Assembly (NCBI RefSeq): GCF_000155595.1 | Contig: NZ_DS989904.1 | Location: forward strand, 3,800,786 to 3,864,785 | Length of the DNA: 64,000 bases | Direction of reading: 5' to 3' | Source: Synechococcus sp. PCC 7335 | GTDB taxonomy: Bacteria; Cyanobacteriota; Cyanobacteriia; Phormidesmidales; Phormidesmidaceae | In this document: in pieces, positions 9,235 through 18,458 of the stretch | Layout: the number at the start of each line of letters is the position of its first letter | Numbering within the stretch: position 1 is the first letter of the stretch | Notes under the pieces: generated by a model | What the model was told of the DNA's origin: nothing | The model's database searches: none | The model's input: the letters and a program-made list of their open reading frames with translations, nothing else | Program-made: the position numbers and the translations under genes

Positions 9235-9414
9235 TTAGCTCTTATCTCTTTGATCGCGGTTATACAGCACAACCTCATGCAGGGTAACGTTGCCATCTCC
9301 GTTGAGATCTGCAACCGGATTGCCCAGAGACACCTGAGCAGCGCTAGCCGCTGTAGTCAACACACCGACGGAAGCCAATACCGTTAAAGCAGATATCACA
9401 AACCGTTTCATCAT
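9235..9414 (-). CDS. Small secreted protein with one EF-hand-like motif
   Basis: About 59 residues: a clear signal peptide (MMKRFVISALTVLASVGVL, cleavage near AASAA) and a mature part of about 35 residues containing DLNGDGNVTLHEV, an EF-hand or dockerin-type calcium-binding loop, followed by a basic tail NRDQRDKS. Tiny secreted proteins of this layout occur in many cyanobacteria and have no known role. The start is at the ATG pair 9414/9411, behind GAGG with 6 nt spacing. The upstream in-frame ATG at 9441 lacks that signal. Confidence 0.75.
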   Translation of the reverse strand: MMKRFVISALTVLASVGVLTTAASAAQVSLGNPVADLNGDGNVTLHEVVLYNRDQRDKS

Positions 9415-9631
9415 CAATAACCTCAAAGTCCAAAAGTTCAATTAGGGCGTAAACCCAACCGGCTTGATTGGTTCGCTGCCCTCTATAGTTCTTATAGTGA
9501 GCGAAGTCCCTGAACCTCGGCACATAGCGGCCTAAGCTAGCGCTGAGACTTTTCTGTGAAAATACTTATCTGGGCTACCAGCCAAAAAAAGCGCCCCTCA
9601 GCTTGGATATCTAAGGCACACTTTTGTTTTC

Positions 9632-9687
9632 GCAGCTTGTTTTCGCCAGATTGTTCTTGGCAGCTTGTTTTCGCCAGATTGTTCTTT
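9632..9687. repeat. 28-bp tandem duplication 3' of fbp
   Basis: Two adjacent 28-bp units (9632-9659 and 9660-9687) identical at all but the last base, lying 5 nt after the fbp stop codon. The unit begins GCAGCTTGTTTTCGCC. It looks like a recent slippage duplication. It forms no hairpin. Confidence 0.85.
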
Positions 9688-9692
9688 ACGGA

Positions 9693-10748
9693 TTAATTAC
9701 AGCCGCCTACATACATTGAGGCAGCTTCTTCCTCGTCTATAGATGAATATCGAGTTTGTTTGCTTTTTTGTACAAACGACTCGTACAGGTCTACTAGCTC
9801 AAGGCTACCGATGACCAAAGGCGATCGCTGGTGAATAGACTCTATAGGTAAATCAAGAATGCGATCGCATCCAGTACTGGCCTTGCCACCCGCTTGCTCT
9901 ACGACAAAAGCTAAGGGCGCATTCTCGTAGAGCAGCCGTAGCTTGCCATCTTGTTGATCTTGCGTACCGGGATAGAAGTATACTCCGCCTTCTAGCAAAC
10001 AGCGATGCACATCTGCGACCAATGCACCGCTATAGCGCAAAGAGTAGGAAGAGTCGGTAGTGCGATCGCCCAAATAATCAACAAACGATTGGACTCGGGT
10101 GCCCCAATCTTGGTAGTAGCTGAGGTTAGCGCTGTAAAGCTTACCGTCTTCTGGGCAGCGAATATTTTCGTGAGAAAGAATAAATTCGCCTAGCGTCGGA
10201 TCAAGCGTAAAGCCATCAACGCGATCGCCCGTGCTATAGACCAGCACCGTACTGGTGCCATACAAAACATAGCCAGCAGCTACCAGCTTGTTCCCCGGCT
10301 GAAGCGCATCTGCTTCACTGCCACACCTACCCCCAGTCGTTCGACGATAAATGCCAAAAATAGTGCCGACAGCAGCGCTGCTCTCTGTGTTAGACGATCC
10401 ATCTAGCGGATCAGTACACAAGATATATTGAGCTTCGCTACCGCACTCTACAAGCTGCACCTGGTCAAGTTCTTCAGAGGCGATCGCCGCGACCAGTCCA
10501 GTCTCAGAAAAAGCTGACACCACGACTTCGTTGCTAAAGACATCTAGTTTCTTTTGCGCGTCGCCGGTCGCGTTTTTTTCGCCGACTAGACCTAGCTTTC
10601 CGACCAGAGCTGCCCGAGAAATCTCCCGGGTGAGTACCTTGGCGACAAACCCCATCCGAGTCAATAGAATAGATAGCTCAATCGGATGCTTAGACTCGCG
10701 CTGTTGTTGCCATAGGTGATGATTGAGAGTTGTTGCTGTTGCAATCAT
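9693..10748 (-). CDS. fbp: Fructose-1,6-bisphosphatase, class I
   Basis: Hydrolyses fructose 1,6-bisphosphate to fructose 6-phosphate in gluconeogenesis and the Calvin cycle. The 351-residue length is normal for class I. Metal and substrate motifs are intact: SEELD at 91-95, DPLDGSSN at 113-120, and the sugar-binding region YPGTQDQQDGKLRLLYE near 257-273 followed by ENAPLAFVVEQAGG. Cyanobacteria also have a bifunctional class II F/SBPase; this is not that enzyme. It lies 188 nt downstream of zwf on the same strand. In many cyanobacteria fbp and zwf are also linked, often as fbp-tal-zwf-opcA; here the order is zwf then fbp, without tal or opcA. Confidence 0.97.
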   Translation of the reverse strand: MIATATTLNHHLWQQQRESKHPIELSILLTRMGFVAKVLTREISRAALVGKLGLVGEKNATGDAQKKLDVFSNEVVVSAFSETGLVAAIASEELDQVQLVECGSEAQYILCTDPLDGSSNTESSAAVGTIFGIYRRTTGGRCGSEADALQPGNKLVAAGYVLYGTSTVLVYSTGDRVDGFTLDPTLGEFILSHENIRCPEDGKLYSANLSYYQDWGTRVQSFVDYLGDRTTDSSYSLRYSGALVADVHRCLLEGGVYFYPGTQDQQDGKLRLLYENAPLAFVVEQAGGKASTGCDRILDLPIESIHQRSPLVIGSLELVDLYESFVQKSKQTRYSSIDEEEAASMYVGGCN

Positions 10749-10862
10749 GATATGTTCACTGGGTGAAAGTATTCTCGGATTCTTTTGTTCTTGGATTCGG
10801 TAATTCTAAAATTCTGAAATTCTCAAACGCTACGGTTCTCGGGCTGCATGATTCCTTACCCC

Positions 10863-10928
10863 TATGCCAGCTCTCTATGCCAGCTCTCTATGTCAGCTTA
10901 ATGACCAGCTCAATGAATCTGCCAGCTA
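10863..10928. repeat. Degenerate 12-13 bp tandem repeats between zwf and fbp
   Basis: The unit TATGCCAGCTCTC occurs twice perfectly, then decays into three further copies that keep CAGCT. It lies in the 188-nt spacer between zwf and fbp, where it may alter spacing or transcript structure. Confidence 0.7.
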
Positions 10929-10936
10929 GAACTCAG

Positions 10937-12610
10937 CTAGATTCGCCAGGATCGGCCATCTTGAGCGAGTAAATCATCAGCCGCTTTTGGTCCCCAGCTC
11001 CCCGCTGGATAATTAGGGAAGTCTCTAGCGGGCACCGCCTGCCACACGTCTAAGATCGGCGTCACTACCTGCCACCCTAGCTCTACATTGTCCGAACGCT
11101 GAAAGAGCGTCGCATCACCGGTCATGCAATCATAAAGTAGCGTTTCGTAGCCGGTTGTTGGCGATGCATTAAAGTAATCGGCATAGCAAAAGCTCATCTT
11201 CACGCTGCCCATCTGTACCTTTGGCCCCGGCACTTTTGCACCAAACTGCAGACTAATTCCTTCATTTGGCTGAATGCGAATCACCAAGAAATTAGGCACC
11301 AGTTCGTCCATAGACGTCTCCCGGAACAGCAGCGACGGCACCTGTTTGAACTGAATGGCTACCTCACTGACGCGCTCTGGCAGATGTTTGCCTGTGCGCA
11401 GATAAAACGGCACGCTCGCCCAGCGCCAGTTATCGATACTTAGCTTCATCGCCACGAAGGTCTCTGTCTGAGAATCAGCCGCAACTTTAGGCTCCGAGCG
11501 ATAGGCTACTTGCTGTTCGCGCTGATCAGCGTCTACCTTTCCCTGGCCTGCACCATACTGACCTCTCACCACGTTGCGTAAGACATCTTCTGCGCTTAAC
11601 GGCTCAATCGCCCGAAGCACCTTAGACTTTTCATCGCGTACCGCGTCCGCCGCGAAAGACACCGGCGGTTCCATTGCTACCATCGCCAGTAGCTGAAATA
11701 AATGATTTTGAATCATGTCTCTAAGCGCGCCAGACTCATCATAGTAGCCGCCTCGCGCTTCTACACCCACCTGTTCGGCCACCGTAATTTGAACGTGGTC
11801 TATATAGCGATGGTTCCAAACCGGCTCGAATAGACCATTGCCAAACCGAAATATCAGAATATTTTGGACTGTCTCTTTGCCTAGATAATGGTCAATCCGA
11901 TAGATTTGTTTCTCTTTGAGCACTAGGCCAATATCTCGATTGAGCTTTTGAGCAGAAGCCAAATCGCGGCCAAACGGCTTCTCAAAGATCACCCTACGCC
12001 ACTGTTCTTTTGCTTTGGGTTCGCTGTTTTTACCCTCTTTTGAGTCGCTGCTATCTAGCTCAGTCTCCTGCGCCAGGTTTGCCTCACCTAGCCGTCTAGT
12101 AATCTCTTCAAAGAAGCTAGGCGCAGTTGCTAGATAGTGAAGATAGTTACCCGAAGTCCCCTGAGTTTGATCGATATGCGCTAATAGCTCGCCCAACTCC
12201 TGATAGGTCTCGGGCGATTTAAAGTTTCCAGCTAGATAATGTAGGCGATCGCCTAGCCAGTCTAGTAGCGTCTCATCTATATCCCTTGTTGCAAATTCTC
12301 TGAGCGCATCTAAAATCTTGCCTTTAAACGTTTCGAGCGGTGCCTCGGTTCGGCCAATTCCGACAATTGCAAATTGTGCTGGTAGTAGGTTCTGCTCGAC
12401 TAGGTTGTAGAGTGCTGGAATCAGCTTACGCTTAGTCAGATCGCCCGTAGCCCCGAAGATAACAATAATACAAGGGCCAACTGCTCGAATATGACCCTGT
12501 AACTCGCGATTCGAGTCAGCAGCAGATGTCACAGACCCGTTGGCAGGAGTATCCAAACTTGGATCTGAAGCAATATTTGAAGCAGGATCCGCAGAAATAA
12601 CAGAAGCCAT
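10937..12610 (-). CDS. zwf: Glucose-6-phosphate 1-dehydrogenase
   Basis: First enzyme of the oxidative pentose phosphate pathway, making NADPH and 6-phosphogluconolactone. The Rossmann motif [11 protein letters not shown] is at 53-63, EKPFG at 210-214, and the substrate-binding signature RIDHYLGKE with the catalytic His at 238-246. At 557 residues it is about 45 longer than typical. The excess comes from a Ser/Ala-rich 40-residue N-terminus and a charged low-complexity insert at 184-203. In cyanobacteria the enzyme is redox-regulated through OpcA; no opcA lies nearby. The ATG at 12610 is the only plausible start. Confidence 0.97.
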   Translation of the reverse strand: MASVISADPASNIASDPSLDTPANGSVTSAADSNRELQGHIRAVGPCIIVIFGATGDLTKRKLIPALYNLVEQNLLPAQFAIVGIGRTEAPLETFKGKILDALREFATRDIDETLLDWLGDRLHYLAGNFKSPETYQELGELLAHIDQTQGTSGNYLHYLATAPSFFEEITRRLGEANLAQETELDSSDSKEGKNSEPKAKEQWRRVIFEKPFGRDLASAQKLNRDIGLVLKEKQIYRIDHYLGKETVQNILIFRFGNGLFEPVWNHRYIDHVQITVAEQVGVEARGGYYDESGALRDMIQNHLFQLLAMVAMEPPVSFAADAVRDEKSKVLRAIEPLSAEDVLRNVVRGQYGAGQGKVDADQREQQVAYRSEPKVAADSQTETFVAMKLSIDNWRWASVPFYLRTGKHLPERVSEVAIQFKQVPSLLFRETSMDELVPNFLVIRIQPNEGISLQFGAKVPGPKVQMGSVKMSFCYADYFNASPTTGYETLLYDCMTGDATLFQRSDNVELGWQVVTPILDVWQAVPARDFPNYPAGSWGPKAADDLLAQDGRSWRI

Positions 12611-13005
12611 ACCCTATCTCGCGCCCCCGATGTGTCCATCTTGTACCAAGTAGCCGCTGACATTAGCCCCCACCTGACCTAAGCTAGCCCGTTCAAATTG
12701 CATGGGAAAAACTCCTTGCTGCTATCACAGCGAGAAAAATCTTGAGGTTGAAGCGTATTGATCTCGATCTAGTCAGTTGATCTAGTAAGACTTATAGCAA
12801 CCATGCTGGGGGGTATCGATTAGGCAATGGTGAGAACACTATGAACAAGCTGTTAGTTGATTACATTGCAAATGAATCGTTCATTACGCCATGCCGATGC
12901 AAACTGTAGGTGGATAATCCAAAGGAGAATAACTAAAAAGTTCTTTCTTCGTAAGCTATCTTCTAAAAATTTTTCTACTTTTTACAATACAGTCATCAGA
13001 AGTGT
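12611..13005. other. Intergenic region upstream of zwf
   Basis: It holds the zwf promoter side and the 3' side of the next regulator gene. I see no family-like gene. A 22-codon frame at 12841-12909 is too short to support. The tract at 12930-12990 is AT-rich. Confidence 0.4.
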
Positions 13006-13752
13006 TTAGATAGGCTCTCTCAAGATATAGCCGACGCTGCGAATTGTGTGAATAACCCTATCTTCAGGAGACGTCTCTAGCTTGTTGCGCAAATAACGAA
13101 TATAAACCTCAATGATGTTGGAGCTGCCTGTATATTCGTAGCCCCAGACGCTCTCTAGAATCTGGCTGCGGGTGAGTACTTGAAAGTAGTGTTCCATCAG
13201 GTACTCTAGCAAATTAAATTCTGTTGCAGTCAGCCGAATCAAGCGACCGTATCGAAACACCTCGCGGGTGTCGCGATTGAGCACAATATCGCAGCAGCGT
13301 AAAACTGAGACTCTAGATTGGTCGCGATCGCGATAGCTTGAGTTAGCTTTTACCCTAGCGATGAATTCTTCTTTGACAATTGGCATAGAGAGACAATCAT
13401 CAGCACCCGCTTTTAGGGCTGCAATTCGATCTTGCGGGTTATCTTCTTCAGTAAGTAAGATAATGGCGCCTTCACAGCGGTTGGTACGCAGGCGATCGCA
13501 TATCTCAAGGGCCGACAGCCGAGGGGGGGACCAGCTCATCACGACCAGATCAGGCTTCATTCGATTCACCGCTAGCAGACCGCGTATCCCGTCGTGAATG
13601 ACACTGACCTGATAGCCTTCGCTAGCTAGCTCTATCTGTAGCGTTTCGGCCAGCTCTACATCATCGGAGATCAGCATAATGTATTTTCGCCTACCCGTTT
13701 GAGAGGACGGTTGAATGTTGTCTTTTAGTCTGTGCGGCGAATCATAAACCAT
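13006..13752 (-). CDS. OmpR-family regulator lacking the phosphoacceptor Asp
   Basis: A 248-residue receiver plus winged-helix protein, paralogous to 106-888. The acidic pair Asp30-Asp31 is present, but the phosphoacceptor position in PDLVVMSWSPP is Ser73 instead of Asp, and the conserved Lys is Met123 (LSMPI). It therefore cannot be phosphorylated in the usual way and probably acts constitutively, by protein contact or by another signal. The DNA-binding domain is complete (LTATEFNLLEYLMEH, SNIIEVYIRYLRNKL, HTIRSVGYILRE), so selection for DNA binding seems intact. It is read in the same direction as the GAF protein upstream, with a 496-nt gap. Confidence 0.9.
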   Translation of the reverse strand: MVYDSPHRLKDNIQPSSQTGRRKYIMLISDDVELAETLQIELASEGYQVSVIHDGIRGLLAVNRMKPDLVVMSWSPPRLSALEICDRLRTNRCEGAIILLTEEDNPQDRIAALKAGADDCLSMPIVKEEFIARVKANSSYRDRDQSRVSVLRCCDIVLNRDTREVFRYGRLIRLTATEFNLLEYLMEHYFQVLTRSQILESVWGYEYTGSSNIIEVYIRYLRNKLETSPEDRVIHTIRSVGYILREPI

Positions 13753-14248
13753 AGCTTTTTCTTTCTTTGCAGGAAATTTTCAAAGAGAGTTAGAGTAGAT
13801 TGATTGAACTAAAGGTGTGTAATGGTCTTAGTTGAATGGTGTTGAATGGTAAGTAGTGTTTAGATTTCACCACTACCAAGCGCTACAAACACCAGTTTGA
13901 TAAAGCAGTACTTCGCAGTCTGCTGTGAGCGCGACTGTCTCCTCAAGTATGTACTTGACAGATTGCTATATAAACAATTCCGCTGCTGTAGCTTTAACTT
14001 CAGTAGCAACACGGTTGAGTTAATATAGCTATCCTAAGGAAGTAATCGTCGCTAGGCGCCTAGTAGCAAGGCTAAATTATGCTCAGACGCTTAGCAGGGA
14101 ACTAGATAAGCAAAAGGATATAAGCGCTACCCCTAGCAGTAGTAGGCAGACAACCTATCCAATGAGTCGGGTACAGTAAGTCGGGAACTCTATCAATGAC
14201 TATTTGCTTAGCCGGTGTAGGATTAGTCAAGGGAAAATCATGCTTGCC
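13753..14248. other. Intergenic region between the GAF protein and the regulator
   Basis: No gene seen. It contains the second copy of the short repeat at 13919-13972 and presumably the promoter of the regulator gene, which starts at 13752. Confidence 0.5.
13919..13972 (+). repeat. Short dispersed repeat, copy 2
   Basis: Resembles 899-949 (TCTGCTGT, AGTATG, ACAGATTG, TATA in the same order). Its core CAAGTA-TG-TACTTG is a hairpin-forming palindrome nested between GACAG/CTGTC-type arms. It lies upstream of the paralogous regulator gene. Confidence 0.4.
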
Positions 14249-16036
14249 TCACATGTTCGCGTGATAGATAGCGCTGCCTAGGCAAGTCGCTGCCGTCTTG
14301 AATACGGACAGCTCAGCTAAGCTTAGCTGCTTAGTTTTATGACAGTAATCAATAGCAACAATTCCCCAAAGTGCACCCTCTACAAAAACAGGCACCGAAT
14401 AGGTAGATTTTATCTCTAGCTGCTTTTGAGCCGGCCACATGGGTTCAGAAAAGTCGGTTGCCCCACTGCTCACCGATTGACCGGCTAAAAATTTTAAAAA
14501 CCGTTCCTCTAGCCCCTCAGCAGAGATTGTACTAGGCCCAAGCCTGTCGATCTGCGATCGAATGTCTGGAGCGTCCCATTCGTACAGCGATTGCATTGCC
14601 CCTAATGGGTGGGAATCATTGGTGGAGAGATAGCGCATTATCAAAAGGCGATCGCACTCTAGATTTTCTCCGATAATTGCTAGGGCTGAGTCAACACTGG
14701 TCGCTATATCTGTCACTGAAAGTAGCTCGTTGGCGACGGCTGTAATTTCTAGCCAGCGATCACAGGCGCTTAAGCTTGCATTAGCAGCTTCTAGCTCAGC
14801 GGTTCTAGCGACCCGCTCACGCACAATGAGCATTTCTCGTTCGACCGCTTCGCGGGCTCTTCGAGTGCGATCACGCTCAATAGAATTTCCTATCGCCGTC
14901 GCAGCCGTCTCAAGAATAGCAACTTCGGCATCGGCCCACACCCGCTCTTCATTGCAGTCATCAAAGCCAAGCAGGCCCCACCATACGCCAGCAACGTTGA
15001 TGGGGATACCCAGAAGCGATTTGGCCTGCCCTACAGGGCGATCTTCAGAGGCGATACCGTCTAGCTCGCGAGCAAAGAACTGAATAGCCTGTCCTGCTTT
15101 TAGAGAGGCTGATAGGCGATCAGGAAAAGCGCTTACAGAGACAGGGAACTTAGCCCCAGAGGTTATCTTTCTAGGAACAGAGGGCAATTTCCATTCAGCG
15201 TGGAGGTTAAAGAGGAGTTCGCCGGTATCGCTGTGATGAGAGTTGCGAAGGATGTAGACGCGGCACTGATGAATACTTTCACCGATGATTTGCAAAGTTG
15301 CAGGAAAGGCAAGCGCAAGATCGTCATTGGCAATCAGGCACTGGGTAACGGTATTGACGCATCGAAGTAGGCGATCATGAGCGTGCAGCTCTTGGTTGTA
15401 GGTCGCTAATGTGGTAGTACGGCCTGTAGCTACGGCTTCGCGAGCGCTATGTGCCCTCTCTCTGACAATCGCACTGCCGATAAAGGCTACCGCAATCTGT
15501 AGCATTGCGATTTCGGCTTCATCCCATATTTTCTCGCTCATACAGTTATCAAATTCAAAGCTGCCCCAATATGTCTCGCCGACGAAGATTGGGATTCTAA
15601 GCACCAAAAGGGTATTCTCTCCTTCCTGGTTGGATTGCTCTGACTTTGACTTTCTCCTGATTAACTTTTGCACAGAACAACCAGCCTGTAGTTCAGCAAG
15701 CCATTCCTTAGATCCTGCTATATCATCGTAGAACTCACAAAATTGAGCAGATGTCTCTTGGATTTCTTTCAGTTTTACAACTGGCCACTCATAAGGACAA
15801 GTCGAAGATTCGTTCTGGCTTTGGCTCCTAGATCTAGCATGATGCTCGTAGACAGCTATGTGATCGATATTCGCAGCGTGGGCGATCGCCCCTAGCGCAC
15901 CGTCAACAGCCTGATCAAAGTTTTCTACTGCCAGCAGCCTTCGCGCCGCCTCAGCAACACCATTCAGCAGCTTGTTCTGAAAAGAAAGAGCCTGCTGTTC
16001 AGTAGGTTGTTGGTTGTGCTGGATCTTTGTAACCAT
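14249..16036 (-). CDS. Three-GAF protein without a kinase domain
   Basis: About 595 residues with three GAF-like domains, each carrying the WG...[FV]D[NDY]C signature seen in the giant kinase at 2910-8219. The chain ends right after the third GAF (GSAIYHANM), with no kinase, cyclase or HTH. The start at ATG 16036 (MVTKIQHNQQ) is chosen because it aligns with the kinase start (MVSTVQQNQQ); the 61 codons further upstream lack similarity. It could be a stand-alone sensor that works with another protein, or a kinase gene that lost its 3' part. The neighbouring atypical OmpR regulator is a possible partner. The GAF ligand is unknown. Confidence 0.85.
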   Translation of the reverse strand: MVTKIQHNQQPTEQQALSFQNKLLNGVAEAARRLLAVENFDQAVDGALGAIAHAANIDHIAVYEHHARSRSQSQNESSTCPYEWPVVKLKEIQETSAQFCEFYDDIAGSKEWLAELQAGCSVQKLIRRKSKSEQSNQEGENTLLVLRIPIFVGETYWGSFEFDNCMSEKIWDEAEIAMLQIAVAFIGSAIVRERAHSAREAVATGRTTTLATYNQELHAHDRLLRCVNTVTQCLIANDDLALAFPATLQIIGESIHQCRVYILRNSHHSDTGELLFNLHAEWKLPSVPRKITSGAKFPVSVSAFPDRLSASLKAGQAIQFFARELDGIASEDRPVGQAKSLLGIPINVAGVWWGLLGFDDCNEERVWADAEVAILETAATAIGNSIERDRTRRAREAVEREMLIVRERVARTAELEAANASLSACDRWLEITAVANELLSVTDIATSVDSALAIIGENLECDRLLIMRYLSTNDSHPLGAMQSLYEWDAPDIRSQIDRLGPSTISAEGLEERFLKFLAGQSVSSGATDFSEPMWPAQKQLEIKSTYSVPVFVEGALWGIVAIDYCHKTKQLSLAELSVFKTAATCLGSAIYHANM

Positions 16037-16418
16037 AAGAAAATAACTTTTTATACTGCGGACTACTAAGATGCTGAGCTGAGTATAAGTTCTAAAAGTA
16101 TACGAAACGACTAAGAACAAATTATGAGAGCTTGAATAGAAAAGACTGAAATATCTATTCTTGGGGGTACCATGCATCTGAACTATTGCCATAGCGAGCA
16201 GCCGAGGCAGCAGTGGCATTCCGCCTGCTATACAACCCCGCTATACAACTAGGTAGCGTGAACTCCCGAGACGTTGCTGATAGCTTTATAATCAGCTATA
16301 TTTAGACACTCAGACAAAAGGGACAAAAGCTTTCTACCTTCGCAGAATCATAAGCTAAAACTTTTTCTGTAACCAGTAGCAAATAGTCTACTAAATAGTC
16401 GTATTTTGAGGCTTATCT
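16037..16418. other. Divergent intergenic region
   Basis: It separates the minus-strand GAF gene from the plus-strand sulfotransferase gene, so both promoters should lie here. The frame upstream of 16036 is open but shows no homology to the paralogue. No other feature seen. Confidence 0.4.
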
Positions 16419-17231
16419 ATGAAGGCTCTCTTGAAAGAACTCTTTACAAGGTCTAAACCTAGATGGCCTAAGCCACGATACGACGAGACAATACAACCGC
16501 ATTTCCTATTCATCATTACTCCACCAAATTCTGGTTCAACAACGATAGCGAAGTTATTGAACTCGAGTCCTAGAACGATGATTCTGAAAGAGAATGGAGA
16601 AGGGCAATGGCTAGTGCCTGGGTTGTGCGAGCAAGATCGCTGGAATCCAGATAAAGCAGTGAATTATGAATCCGTAAAAGCAGTGTGGCTCAGCACATTT
16701 CAACAGAAAAAGAGAATAGAACCGTATATTGACGTTGTTATAGAGAAAAGTCCTCCCAATCTAATTAGGCTTAAGGAGCTGTCTTCACAGTTTGTTGATT
16801 GTTCCTTTGTAGCTAACAATAGAAATCCGTATGCAAACTGCGCGAGCATCCTATATCGCCGTCATGATCCTGAAAATATTAGCTCAACACAACGCAAGTT
16901 AGTGCTTGAACAATTAGCACAAGATTGGTTGACAAGAAGTTACAAACTAAGAGAGCTAATCATAGAAAACAATATTCCGCTGTTGACCTATGAGAATTTT
17001 TGCCACAATCCTTCTTCAATGTTAGAAGTACTGAAACTTCCTGATGGTATAGCTGACACGATCAACTTCAAAGCAAACATAAAGGTAAAGGACTATGAAG
17101 ACCAACCTATCTCTAATCAAAACGAACGGCAGATATCAAAACTAACGGACGAGGATTTAGCGTGTGTTAGTCACAAATTAAAGTCTGACACTGAGCTGAT
17201 AGGTTTCTTTGGCTATGAAGTGATGAATTAG
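16419..17231 (+). CDS. Sulfotransferase-family protein
   Basis: A 270-residue protein with the PAPS-binding layout of sulfotransferases: a P-loop-like 5'-phosphosulfate motif TPPNSGSTTIAKLL at 34-47, EKSPPN at 109-114, and a 3'-phosphate motif around NRNPYANCASILYRR at 134-148. It would move a sulfuryl group from PAPS to an unknown acceptor, perhaps a sugar or lipid. No signal peptide. The gene is visibly richer in A+T than its neighbours, which hints at horizontal acquisition. It stands alone, with no sulfate-activation genes nearby. Confidence 0.8.
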   Translation: MKALLKELFTRSKPRWPKPRYDETIQPHFLFIITPPNSGSTTIAKLLNSSPRTMILKENGEGQWLVPGLCEQDRWNPDKAVNYESVKAVWLSTFQQKKRIEPYIDVVIEKSPPNLIRLKELSSQFVDCSFVANNRNPYANCASILYRRHDPENISSTQRKLVLEQLAQDWLTRSYKLRELIIENNIPLLTYENFCHNPSSMLEVLKLPDGIADTINFKANIKVKDYEDQPISNQNERQISKLTDEDLACVSHKLKSDTELIGFFGYEVMN

Positions 17232-17239
17232 CATACAAC

Positions 17240-17261
17240 AAAGTGTCATAAAAGTGTCATA
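17240..17261 (+). promoter_or_regulatory. Perfect 11-bp tandem repeat resembling an E. coli-type Pho box
   Basis: The unit AAAGTGTCATA occurs twice head to tail with no spacer. The 11-bp period and the TGTCATA core match the binding pattern of PhoB/OmpR-type regulators. It lies between two convergent genes, so there is no obvious target. A related triple repeat lies at 38669-38701. Confidence 0.35.
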
Positions 17262-17331
17262 TTAGCGCCATTTCAGCTACGTTTGACTGCTGCTATCAAG
17301 CTATGTTTCTGATAGAGATAAGTTAGTGAGA

Positions 17332-18375
17332 CTATGGAACCGAAGGCTGGGCGATAAACCAATCAATCAGCTTTCTTGCGATGCTTAGCTTGCCAGGAAC
17401 AGGTGGCAGATCCTCTTTTGAAAACCATGCGGCTGATTCGATCTCTGTCGGTTCGAGCATGAGCTTTCCGCTTGCATATTCTGCAACAAAGCCTATCATC
17501 AGTGAATTAGGAAAAGGCCAGGGTTGAGAGCCAAAATAGCGAATGTTTTTGATCTCTATGCCCACTTCTTCTCTGACCTCACGCGCCACCGTTTCTTCTA
17601 AAGATTCACCAGGTTCTACAAAGCCAGCGAGCACACTATACATGCCGGCTCGAAAACGTGGCGCTCTAGCTAGCAGCACTTCTTCGCCTTTATAGATCAG
17701 CATGATCACTGCCGGAGAAAGTCTTGGATATTGTCTCAAGCCACAGCTAGGACAGCGCTTTGCTCTCTCTGTTGGTAGCTGTGTCATCCGCGTTGCACAG
17801 TGACCACAGTATTGGTGAGTACGATCCCAATCAACAATCTGAACGGCAAGGGCCGCGATCGCAAACCCGACTTCATCCATCTTTTGATAGAGCGATCGCA
17901 AATGATACCAGTCTAATCCCTCTGGCACAGCCGCTTCTCTACTCACCTCAGCGGCTACACACGGCACTCTATCTAGGTATCCCAGAAATTGAGTTCGCAA
18001 CGGCACTATTCCAATGGCTTGTCCAATTACTTCGGCATCAGCCAACAAAGGGAGGGTGAAATCCGCGTTATTAATCAATAAGTGTGAGCCACTGCAGAGA
18101 AACCACCAGCTAAGTGTGGGCTGAGTAGTAAGTTTCTGATTGTCTCCTGGAGCATCGCCTTGAGGACTTGTCGCTAACCAGAAGTGATTGGGAATAGCGA
18201 ATGGATTAGGAGGATACAAAAGATTGCCTGAATGATAGACCGAGTAGCAACACTCAAAATTAGATCGGTAGTCGAAAACAATACCTAAAACAAAACCTAC
18301 GGAACAACACCCACGGGATGACTTGCTAATGTCACTACCTATGACTACTACAGAAGTCACCCTGACGGGTACCAC
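17332..18375 (-). CDS. nudC: NAD(+) diphosphatase / NADH pyrophosphatase (NudC)
   Basis: Nudix hydrolase that splits NAD(H) and can decap NAD-RNA. Seen: a zinc ribbon with Cys190, 193, 208 and 211; the full Nudix box (G-x5-E-x7-REVREEVG) at 251-273; and the NudC signature SQPWPFPNSLM at 283-293. The N-terminal region carries the usual poorly conserved NUDIX-like domain (FLGYLDRVPCVAAEV). The start is uncertain: the frame opens with GTG at 18375, another GTG lies at 18360, and no ATG occurs before the conserved part. Neither GTG has a well-spaced ribosome-binding site. It is divergent from the haloperoxidase gene, 83 nt away. Confidence 0.92.
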   Translation of the reverse strand: MVPVRVTSVVVIGSDISKSSRGCCSVGFVLGIVFDYRSNFECCYSVYHSGNLLYPPNPFAIPNHFWLATSPQGDAPGDNQKLTTQPTLSWWFLCSGSHLLINNADFTLPLLADAEVIGQAIGIVPLRTQFLGYLDRVPCVAAEVSREAAVPEGLDWYHLRSLYQKMDEVGFAIAALAVQIVDWDRTHQYCGHCATRMTQLPTERAKRCPSCGLRQYPRLSPAVIMLIYKGEEVLLARAPRFRAGMYSVLAGFVEPGESLEETVAREVREEVGIEIKNIRYFGSQPWPFPNSLMIGFVAEYASGKLMLEPTEIESAAWFSKEDLPPVPGKLSIARKLIDWFIAQPSVP

Positions 18376-18458
18376 CCTTTACAAGTGAAATTGCTTAGAT
18401 TGAACCCATTACAAAACCAGCTAGCTGTACCAATCGTAAACGTAAAGGATACAACCTT

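Noticed and set aside
10763-10972. Plus-strand frame between fbp and zwf
   Set aside because: It consists largely of the tandem repeat and overlaps the end of zwf; no ribosome-binding site or similarity.
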